Shown: positions 1 through 5,474 of the stretch, in pieces
Layout: every line of letters starts with the position of its first letter
Numbering within the stretch: the stretch's first letter is position 1
Assembly (NCBI GenBank): GCA_025455345.1
Contig: JALOMS010000367.1
Span: forward strand, 1-5,474
Direction of reading: 5' to 3'
Origin: Thermoflexibacter sp.
GTDB lineage: Bacteria > Bacteroidota > Bacteroidia > Cytophagales > Thermoflexibacteraceae
Length of the DNA stretch: 5,474 bases
Position numbers and translations under genes: made by a program
Notes under the pieces: generated by a model
Told to the model about the DNA's origin: nothing
Seen by the model: the letters and a program-made list of their open reading frames with translations, nothing else
The model's database searches: none

Positions 1-794
1 CAGGATGCGATTGCACCACTTGGGAATTGGAGTTGGAACAAGGTAGTTTCATCTACTTCTTTGTAAATTTCTGGGCGAGTAGTAAAATGTTGGGCCGTAA
101 CAGCAATAGGCTCTTCTCCGCTTGCTAAGCGCGCTCCTTGGAGCGCGTAAACGCCCATGTCGTACATAGCTCCTCCTCCCATAGCTTTTTTTTGTTTCAA
201 ATGGGTACTTCTTCCATCAAAATAGCCCGCCGCACAGCTAATCATCTGTATCTTGCCAAATGCCTTTTCTTTCCCAAGCCTCATGTATTCTTGCGTATTA
301 GGGTCGTGCTGACAGCGATACCCAATCGTCAATTTGACTTTGTTGTCTGCACAAGCTTTTATCATTGCCTCGCAGTCAGCTACGGAAGGAGCCATCGGTT
401 TTTCACAAAAAACGTGCTTGCCCGCCTTTGCCGCCCTAATGACGTATTCTTTGTGCATTGATGGAGGCAAAACCACATAGACAATGTCTATATCGGGGTT
501 ATTGGCTATTTGGTCGAAATTGGAATAGTTGTAAATGTTTTTATCTGAAATATTGTATTTTTTCTTCCAAGTTTCTGCCTTTTGAGGAGAACCCGTAACA
601 ATACCTGCCAAATAGCACTTTTTGGTAAACTGAAAGGCAGGCGCAAGCACATCTGTACTGTAATATCCCAAACCTACTAAGGCAATGCCTAATTTGTCTT
701 TGGGAGGAGCGCAAGCTATCATAGAAGGAGCAAATACTGTTGAGCTAACTCCCGCAATAGCTAAAGTTTGTATGAAATCTCGTCTTTTCATCAT
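1..794 (-). CDS. Gfo/Idh/MocA family oxidoreductase, glucose-fructose-oxidoreductase-like, Tat-exported (C-terminus cut by window edge)
   Basis: Reading leftwards from 794 gives 264 uninterrupted residues with no stop before the window edge. Residues 1-28 look like a twin-arginine signal: MMKRRDF, a hydrophobic stretch, then MIAC with Cys28, which could serve as a lipobox. A Rossmann NAD(P)-binding fold follows: GLGYYS at 41-46 fits the GxGxxS dinucleotide loop, and VLPPSMH (108-114) and EKPM (131-134) are family hallmarks, with Lys132 the usual catalytic lysine. The C-terminal domain begins near 160; GGGAMYDMGVY (206-216) matches the GGGxLxDxGxY signature, with Asp212 and Tyr216 at the expected active-site places. 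The wording around 206-264 is most like Zymomonas-type glucose-fructose oxidoreductase, a periplasmic enzyme that holds its nicotinamide cofactor and oxidises or reduces sugars. About 100 residues should be missing. Two adjacent ATGs (794 and 791) are possible starts; no ribosome-binding site decides between them. The gene lies 119 bases downstream of a histidine kinase on the same strand. The substrate cannot be told from sequence; family assignment is firm. Confidence 0.9.
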   Translation of the reverse strand, partial: MMKRRDFIQTLAIAGVSSTVFAPSMIACAPPKDKLGIALVGLGYYSTDVLAPAFQFTKKCYLAGIVTGSPQKAETWKKKYNISDKNIYNYSNFDQIANNPDIDIVYVVLPPSMHKEYVIRAAKAGKHVFCEKPMAPSVADCEAMIKACADNKVKLTIGYRCQHDPNTQEYMRLGKEKAFGKIQMISCAAGYFDGRSTHLKQKKAMGGGAMYDMGVYALQGARLASGEEPIAVTAQHFTTRPEIYKEVDETTLFQLQFPSGAIAS

Positions 795-855
795 CTATTT
801 ACGATTTTGACCTGTGATTGGATATTGCTAAAAAAGGAATCATTGGATTCTTGGT

Positions 856-863
856 CAAATCTA
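856..863 (-). promoter_or_regulatory. Candidate Bacteroidota -7 promoter element for the oxidoreductase gene
   Basis: On the minus strand this octamer reads TAGATTTG, an exact fit to the Bacteroidota -7 consensus TAnnTTTG. It lies about 60 bases ahead of the oxidoreductase start. A TTTG that could act as the -33 element exists upstream but is about 30 bases away, longer than the usual spacing of roughly 20, so only half the promoter is convincing. If real, the oxidoreductase can be transcribed independently of the kinase gene upstream. Confidence 0.35.
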
Positions 864-913
864 AAGAAAAAATAGGAAATTATTGGGATTGGACAAAGAG
901 TAAAATATATTTT

Positions 914-2371
914 TTAGAGAGGTAACTCCAATAGAAACTTGCTACCCTTGCCCAATTTGCTTTCTACCTTGATACTGCCCTTGTGCTGTTCTATGATTTC
1001 GCGCACATAACTCAAACCCAAGCCAAAACCTTTGACATGGTGAAGATTACCCGTAGGCACGCGATAAAATTTTTCAAAAATAAGTTTCTGCTGTTCTTTG
1101 CTGATACCCAATCCTTTATCTGAAATGCTTATCAATAACGTTTTATCACTGCTTTGTGTATTTATCTCTATTTCTATATTTTCATGAGAATATTTTACGG
1201 CATTGTCCAAGAGGTTGGAGATGACATTGGAGAGATGAAAGCTATCTCCCATAATTTCATATTTGACTGCGTCAAGATTCTTTTTTATACTGCCTATTTT
1301 ACCAATTTTAAGCTGATATGCGTCTGATAACTGGCTGATTATTTGATGAATATTTACTATTTCTCTTTTTAATTCTAATGCTTTTTGGTCTATGATTGCG
1401 GCTTGTAATACTTTTTCTACTTGGGTGTTTAATCTTTTGTTTTCATCTTTGATGACTTTGGTAAACTGCTTGATGAGTGTTGGATTCTGCAAAACTTCTT
1501 CATTTTCAATGTTCGCAATCGCAAAGGTGATGGTGGCAATGGGAGTTTTTAGCTCATGGCTCACGTTATTGATAAAATTGTTTTTCATTTCTTCCAATTT
1601 TTTTTGCTTGTGGAGGAGGCGTGCCGCTAATCCATAGCACAACAAGGAGATAACAATTAAAAAAATAGACGCAATGATTCTTATATAAATGGATTGCCAG
1701 ATTGCCTGATTTTCTTTGGGAAAATACAGTCTTAATTCTTCCGTATCTGTAAAGGCATACTTAAATTTTGTGTTATCAAAATGCTGTTTATCAATGTTTT
1801 TAGGTAAAAAGCTGTACTTCTTTTGGTTGGGACTGTAAAATGCAAAAAATACCTCTTGGGTGATGTTATTTTCTTTTAATTTCGTATTAATCAGAGAATC
1901 CATGGGAAATATTTGGGCAATGCTAAGATGACTTTTATCGCAGTCTATACAATATTGGATACTCCGAAGCACGTAATATTCTTTCAGCCGTTTATTTTCT
2001 TTTCTTCGCGTTTTTTCTAATTCCTCTCTAAACTTCTCAAATTGTACTTTTCTAAGCACAGGGAGTAAAGAATCGGGCTTAAAATCGAGCTTGGGATAAG
2101 ATTGGACAGAATGAGCGGTAATAAGCCAAAATGTACTATCCGAATTGATATACAGTGAGTTATATGACTTAGAGTTTTCAGAAGAAGAAGTGTGGTTAAA
2201 CCAAACGGAGAATGTTTCGCTAATTTTGATGACTGTATTCTTTACATCATTAGCAAAGTTTTCTTTGGCTTTAGTATATTGCTTTTCTATGTTGGCGACT
2301 TCTACTCCCAATATCAAGCCCGCAGGGAAGCTAATCAGCAGAAGCAAAATAAGATAAACAGATTTTTTCAT
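914..2371 (-). CDS. Membrane-bound sensor histidine kinase, RprX-like, without adjacent response regulator
   Basis: A complete 485-residue kinase. Residues 4-24 form a first membrane helix and about 229-253 a second, leaving an extracytoplasmic sensor domain of about 200 residues with no family I recognise; it contains a charged, probably helical stretch (about 107-135) and a CxxC pair (Cys141, Cys144). The second helix runs almost straight into the dimerisation domain, so there is no HAMP domain. The H-box VSHELKTP places the phosphorylated histidine at 272. The ATPase domain follows: N-box NLLDNAVKYS (Asn386, Asn390), G1 DKGLG (418-422), F-box around 431-436, G2 GFGLGL (448-453) and a final GKGS (474-477). 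The lid wording with PTGN and HHVKGFGLGLSYV resembles RprX of Bacteroides. The kinase should autophosphorylate on ATP and pass phosphate to an OmpR-type regulator, but none is next to it here: downstream is an oxidoreductase and upstream a divergent lipoprotein gene. The start at 2371 places the membrane helix at the N-terminus; no Shine-Dalgarno is seen. Signal unknown. Confidence 0.93.
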   Translation of the reverse strand: MKKSVYLILLLLISFPAGLILGVEVANIEKQYTKAKENFANDVKNTVIKISETFSVWFNHTSSSENSKSYNSLYINSDSTFWLITAHSVQSYPKLDFKPDSLLPVLRKVQFEKFREELEKTRRKENKRLKEYYVLRSIQYCIDCDKSHLSIAQIFPMDSLINTKLKENNITQEVFFAFYSPNQKKYSFLPKNIDKQHFDNTKFKYAFTDTEELRLYFPKENQAIWQSIYIRIIASIFLIVISLLCYGLAARLLHKQKKLEEMKNNFINNVSHELKTPIATITFAIANIENEEVLQNPTLIKQFTKVIKDENKRLNTQVEKVLQAAIIDQKALELKREIVNIHQIISQLSDAYQLKIGKIGSIKKNLDAVKYEIMGDSFHLSNVISNLLDNAVKYSHENIEIEINTQSSDKTLLISISDKGLGISKEQQKLIFEKFYRVPTGNLHHVKGFGLGLSYVREIIEQHKGSIKVESKLGKGSKFLLELPL

Positions 2372-2419
2372 GCGATAAAGTTATAGAGAAGATAAAAACA
2401 AGGCACAATTTGGGAGGAT

Positions 2420-2436
2420 TTTAAGTTTTATTTAAG
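2420..2436 (+). promoter_or_regulatory. Tandem TTTAAG direct repeat, possible OmpR-type regulator site
   Basis: The hexamer TTTAAG occurs at 2420-2425 and again at 2431-2436, exactly 11 bases (one helical turn) apart, in the divergent region between the kinase and lipoprotein genes. OmpR/PhoB-family response regulators usually bind two direct half-sites about 10-11 bases apart, so the phasing fits. In DNA this AT-rich such a repeat can also arise by chance; binding is an inference. Confidence 0.3.
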
Positions 2437-2483
2437 TATTTGAGCGAAATAAATAACACATTTGATTTACCCCAAATACTTAA
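2432..2483. repeat. Perfect 11-base inverted repeat in the divergent intergenic region
   Basis: TTAAGTATTTG at 2432-2442 is matched by its exact reverse complement CAAATACTTAA at 2473-2483, with a 30-base spacer. The left arm overlaps the second copy of the TTTAAG direct repeat. The arms sit 61 bases from the kinase start and 111 bases from the lipoprotein start, a position suited to a paired operator acting on both divergent genes. The spacer is long for a terminator and there is no T-run, so a terminator is unlikely. Operator function is inferred. Confidence 0.4.
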
Positions 2484-2594
2484 TAATCAAAATACAAGCA
2501 AAAACTTCTTTTCACTTGCAACCTTGCGCTACAAATCTCTGTCTTTAAATTGATAGCTTTTTATATCTATTCATCGCTAAACTAACACCTAAAT

Positions 2595-3809
2595 ATGGAA
2601 ATTTTGCGATTTTTTTTGTTTATAAGCCTATTTTTTGCTTGCTTTTCCTGCAAAAAAGAGAAATTTGATGAGATAGCCGCGAAGGATTTTTTGTCTGCCA
2701 ATCACGCACCCATTAGCCAAGAAATTGCCAACTCTGCACAGGTACTATTGCCCACACAATTACTCCAACAAAATAGGGTTTTCCTCACAGGAGAGCGGCA
2801 TGGTATTTACGACAATCAACTGCTCCAATTCGCTTTTTTGAAGTTTTTGAAGGAAAAAGCAGGGGTAAAATATTTGCTTCACGAAGGAGGTTACGCCGCA
2901 AGTGTCTATTACAATTTGTACTTGGAAAACGGCAATGAACAAATCTTGGACATGATTTTCTCCTCTTACAGAGGAACTTTTGAGTACAGCAAAAGCAAAA
3001 AAGATTTTTGGAAAAACTTGTACCAGTACAATGCAAAACTGCCTGAAAATGAGAGAATAATCGTATTGGGCTTGGACGTAGAGCATCAACGCATTACTGC
3101 TTATCGCCTTTTGTACGAACTTACCCAAAACCGCACTTTGCCCCAAGAAATAGAACCAATCATCAGGCAAGTGAGGCTTATCTTTACCAACCAAAGTTTT
3201 GGAGACTCTCCTGCCAATGAAAGCACTATCAAAAATTTGGTAGCAGATATAAGCGCGAAAAGGGCGATTTATGAGGGTTACTTGGGCAATCGCCTCTTTG
3301 ATTTTGAACTTTCTGCCCAGAATCTACTCTATACATTTGATACTTTCAAAAATAATGGCTTCAATACTGATACCAGAGAGAATGCTATTTGGCAGAATTT
3401 CTTAAAGTTAGCTCAAAAATATCCTCAAGCAAAGTTTTACGGGCAGTTTGGCGGGTATCATGTTCAGCAACAGTCCAATGGGTTACGCATGGCGGCACTT
3501 ATACAACATAGCGCAAGCTCTCCTGTGCGCGGGCAGGTGCTGAGTATCCAATACACCTATCAAAATTGTTTTTACTTGGACTCCAAAAGCAATACTCCGC
3601 AAGCTGTTAGCTCCATAGCCAATGAACATTTGTTTGCCGAGTACACCAAGACCAACTGGACTTTATTCAGGCTAATCGGGGAGCAATCACCTTTTAGTCA
3701 GTCGCTTATCCAAACTAACAATGACGAAAATCGCAAAGAGGGAACAACTACGGACTACTTCCAATACATGGTCGTCATCAAAAATTCTCTTGCCAACGAG
3801 CCTTTTTAA
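2595..3809 (+). CDS. Putative lipoprotein with GExHG motif, erythromycin-esterase / ChaN-TraB (Tiki) superfamily-like
   Basis: A complete 404-residue protein. Residues 1-18 are a hydrophobic signal and Cys19 in CFSC is the likely lipidated residue, followed by KKEK, so the product should be anchored in the envelope, probably the outer membrane. The body shows motifs in the order seen in the erythromycin-esterase and ChaN/TraB metal-site hydrolase superfamily: beta-strand RVFLTGERHG (61-70; Glu67, His69), KYLLHEGGYA (92-101; Glu97), GLDVEHQ (159-165; Asp161, Glu163, His164), REN (261-263) and YGQFGGYHV (282-290; His289). The end, DYFQYMVVI (387-395), resembles the closing strand of such proteins. 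The spacing inside the first motif (E-x-H) is as in ChaN rather than the E-x-x-H of EreA/EreB. I infer a hydrolase-like or ligand-binding fold; the substrate is unknown and macrolide resistance should not be assumed. It is transcribed divergently from the kinase gene and looks monocistronic. The start is taken because it gives the complete lipoprotein signal; no Shine-Dalgarno is present. Confidence 0.6.
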   Translation: MEILRFFLFISLFFACFSCKKEKFDEIAAKDFLSANHAPISQEIANSAQVLLPTQLLQQNRVFLTGERHGIYDNQLLQFAFLKFLKEKAGVKYLLHEGGYAASVYYNLYLENGNEQILDMIFSSYRGTFEYSKSKKDFWKNLYQYNAKLPENERIIVLGLDVEHQRITAYRLLYELTQNRTLPQEIEPIIRQVRLIFTNQSFGDSPANESTIKNLVADISAKRAIYEGYLGNRLFDFELSAQNLLYTFDTFKNNGFNTDTRENAIWQNFLKLAQKYPQAKFYGQFGGYHVQQQSNGLRMAALIQHSASSPVRGQVLSIQYTYQNCFYLDSKSNTPQAVSSIANEHLFAEYTKTNWTLFRLIGEQSPFSQSLIQTNNDENRKEGTTTDYFQYMVVIKNSLANEPF

Positions 3810-4013
3810 GCAGATTAAGGAATGTGGATTGTTGATAACCTGTAAAATAAAGAAAAACAAAATTTTGTACATAATTGCTTTTTAATAAAAAAACTTATAT
3901 CATTGTCTTAGGTTTAGATAATATGCTAAGCACCTACATCTTACTACTTTTATAGTTTCCTTAATAAACTTGGGTATATTATTTATGCTTAAACTTATAA
4001 GATACTCATTAAT
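3810..4013. other. AT-rich intergenic spacer
   Basis: These 204 bases carry no gene that I can support. They hold a 12-base perfect palindrome, ACAAAATTTTGT at 3857-3868, and a loose inverted repeat CTTAG / CTAAG at about 3907-3926, but neither is followed by a T-run, so no clear terminator for the lipoprotein gene is visible. The promoter of the propeller gene must lie here or further upstream; TAGGTTTA at 3909-3916 is one base off the Bacteroidota -7 consensus but has no -33 partner at proper spacing. Confidence 0.6.
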
Positions 4014-5474
4014 ATGCCTATTCGATTAATATTTATCATTGTACTCGTAACAATCTACCTGTTACTCGATTTTTCTTTATTTTCACAAGAACTTAAATTT
4101 TCGCATCTCAATGTCAAAGGTGGACTTTCTAATAATGCCATTACCAGTTTATTACAAGACAGTAAAGGGTTTATGTGGATAGGTACTACTGACGGACTTA
4201 ATAAATATGATGGTTATAATTTTGAAATATATAGACACCAAATTAAGAACAAATATAGCTTGCAAAGCAATTATATTTATTATTTATATGAGGACAAAAA
4301 TCAAGCTATTTGGGTTGGTACTAATGGAGGAGGCTTATACAAATACGAAAGTAAATATAATAGATTCATTAAAAATACTCAAATCCAAGACGCTTCGGTT
4401 AGATATATTTTAGAAGATACAGAACTTACGTTGTGGGTAGCGGCAGATAATATGCTTTTCCAAATGGATAAGGCAACTCGCCAATTTAAACCTTTCCATC
4501 AATTCACCAAAGATAATATCAATGCTTTTTTGCAAGTAGATAAAGATTGGTTTGCAGTAGCTACTGGTGAATCAGGATTGTATCTAATCAATACGAAAAC
4601 AGGTCAATACAAGCTGTTTAATCACCATGAAAATAATACAAATAGCCTTTGCAATAATACGATAAGAAGTATTTATCAAGATAAAGAGGGTAAAATTTGG
4701 ATAGGTACTGCTAATGGTTTAGATAGGTTTGACAAAAAAAATCTGTCATTTGAACATTTTAGTGTTACAAAAGATAAAAGTAAAGGTGTCCTAATTAACT
4801 CTATATTATCCATTTTAGGAAAAGATAATGATATCTGGGTAGGTACAGAAAATGGGGGATTGAGCAGATATAACTTACTAACAAAACAATTTACACATTA
4901 TTTGCATGAAAATACTAAGCAAGAAAGTATTAGTGATAATGCCATCTACTCGATTCACATAGACAAACAAAATCGATTGTGGGCTGGAACATTTTCTAAT
5001 GGGGTAAATATAGCAGACCCTAATAGTGAAAAATTTAGCAAACCTAATCTAAAATTGAAAAATCAAACTGTTAATGCCATCCTTAAAGATAGCAAGGGAC
5101 GTATTTGGGTAGGAACAGAAGAAGGTTTGTCTGTGCAAGAAGGAGAAAATACTTACTATTATGCCCATGACCCTACTGATAAAAACTCGCTACCCAGCAA
5201 TCCAGTTTTAGAAATATTTGAGGATAATCAAAATCGCATTTGGATAGGAACTTGGACAGGCGGTCTAAGCCTATTTCAAGAAGACAAAAAGAAATTCTTT
5301 AATTTTGCAATTGACGCAACAGACCCTACCCAACTACCCAATGCTAATATTTTAGATATTTTGCAAAGTTCTAAAAGTCAGCAACTTTTACTAGCTTCTT
5401 TTGGTGGTTTCCATTTGTTTGATGAAGATAACCCAAAAAAATTTACTACTTATACATCTATACCTGCCGATGAA
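4014..5474 (+). CDS. Two-component regulator propeller protein, N-terminal sensor part (C-terminus cut by window edge); probable hybrid two-component system or propeller sensor kinase
   Basis: The frame stays open for 487 residues to the window end. It begins with a signal peptide (1-24, cleavage likely before Gln25). The rest is tandem blades of about 39-50 residues with the Reg_prop pattern: a SxNxIxSIxxD strand followed by W-[IV]-G-T and a GL turn. The motif tryptophans are at 55, 100, 141, 229, 275, 323, 365 and 410; degenerate blades sit near 180 and 460, giving about ten blades. Known relatives, such as Bacteroides hybrid two-component sensors, have 14 blades in two seven-bladed propellers, then a Y_Y_Y domain, a membrane helix, a kinase and often receiver and AraC domains; those parts would lie to the right. 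In such proteins the propellers face the periplasm and sense glycans or their breakdown products. The start is fixed by an in-frame TAA at 3990-3992 with no other ATG between; the leader lacks a Shine-Dalgarno. The gene is visibly richer in A+T than the lipoprotein gene. Output domain and ligand are unknown. Confidence 0.9.
   Translation, partial: MPIRLIFIIVLVTIYLLLDFSLFSQELKFSHLNVKGGLSNNAITSLLQDSKGFMWIGTTDGLNKYDGYNFEIYRHQIKNKYSLQSNYIYYLYEDKNQAIWVGTNGGGLYKYESKYNRFIKNTQIQDASVRYILEDTELTLWVAADNMLFQMDKATRQFKPFHQFTKDNINAFLQVDKDWFAVATGESGLYLINTKTGQYKLFNHHENNTNSLCNNTIRSIYQDKEGKIWIGTANGLDRFDKKNLSFEHFSVTKDKSKGVLINSILSILGKDNDIWVGTENGGLSRYNLLTKQFTHYLHENTKQESISDNAIYSIHIDKQNRLWAGTFSNGVNIADPNSEKFSKPNLKLKNQTVNAILKDSKGRIWVGTEEGLSVQEGENTYYYAHDPTDKNSLPSNPVLEIFEDNQNRIWIGTWTGGLSLFQEDKKKFFNFAIDATDPTQLPNANILDILQSSKSQQLLLASFGGFHLFDEDNPKKFTTYTSIPADE

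Noticed and set aside
138..461. Plus-strand open frame of 107 codons
   Set aside because: It lies entirely antisense to the oxidoreductase gene, whose frame shows clear family motifs; the translated product has no recognisable features.
2554..2561. TAGCTTTT as a -7 promoter element for the lipoprotein gene
   Set aside because: It differs from TAnnTTTG at the final G and the nearest TTG upstream is about 27 bases away, so the promoter call is not strong enough.
2760..3194. Minus-strand open frame of 144 codons
   Set aside because: It is antisense to the conserved GExHG part of the lipoprotein gene and has no recognisable motif or start context of its own.
3823..3838. Two DnaA-box-like 9-mers, TGTGGATTG and TGTTGATAA
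   Set aside because: They match the TGTGGATAA box at only 7/9 and 8/9, there is no cluster of further boxes, and no replication gene is nearby; an origin is not supported.
3857..3868. Palindrome ACAAAATTTTGT as a terminator of the lipoprotein gene
   Set aside because: It is loop-less, has almost no G-C pairs and is not followed by a T-run; chance is likely in this AT-rich spacer.
4207..4413. Plus-strand open frame of 68 codons
   Set aside because: It is a shifted frame inside the propeller gene, whose own frame holds regular W-[IV]-G-T blades over the same stretch.
4170..5260. Recurring DNA words such as TGGATAGGTACT and TGGGTAGGAACA as a DNA repeat element
   Set aside because: They encode the W-[IV]-G-T motif of successive propeller blades in one frame and vary at third positions, so they are protein repeats and not mobile or CRISPR-like repeats.

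Overview
The window looks like chromosomal DNA from a member of the Bacteroidota, perhaps an environmental Cytophagales/Flavobacteriia-type species. Four things point there: visibly AT-rich DNA; no Shine-Dalgarno sequence ahead of any of the four starts (they sit behind A/T-rich leaders instead); a histidine kinase with the ATP-lid wording typical of RprX-like kinases of this phylum; and a signal-peptide protein built from tandem two-component-regulator propeller blades. The genus-level guess is weak.

Layout. From 1 to 794 on the minus strand is the N-terminal part of a Tat-exported Gfo/Idh/MocA oxidoreductase close to glucose-fructose oxidoreductase; its C-terminus lies beyond the left edge. 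Upstream of it on the same strand, at 914-2371, is a complete sensor histidine kinase with no response regulator beside it. A 223-base divergent intergenic region (2372-2594) separates it from a plus-strand gene at 2595-3809. That gene encodes a lipoprotein carrying a GExHG motif reminiscent of the erythromycin-esterase / ChaN-TraB (Tiki) superfamily. After a very AT-rich 204-base gap (3810-4013), a plus-strand gene starts at 4014 and runs off the right edge. Its 487 visible residues are a signal peptide followed by about ten beta-propeller blades, the sensor half of a large one-piece regulator (probably a hybrid two-component system or a propeller sensor kinase).

How the genes may work together. 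All four products are predicted to be exported, membrane-anchored or to have an extracytoplasmic sensor, so the window is an envelope sensing and small-molecule-processing neighbourhood. The kinase and oxidoreductase are co-directional, 119 bases apart, and could be partly co-transcribed, though a possible promoter lies between them. The kinase and lipoprotein genes share a divergent regulatory region that holds an 11-base-phased direct repeat and a perfect 11-base inverted repeat, candidates for response-regulator binding. No functional link between these genes is proven by the sequence. No RNA genes, CRISPR arrays, insertion sequences or prophage genes were seen. The best leads for something less described are the GExHG lipoprotein and the apparently orphan kinase paired with an oxidoreductase.
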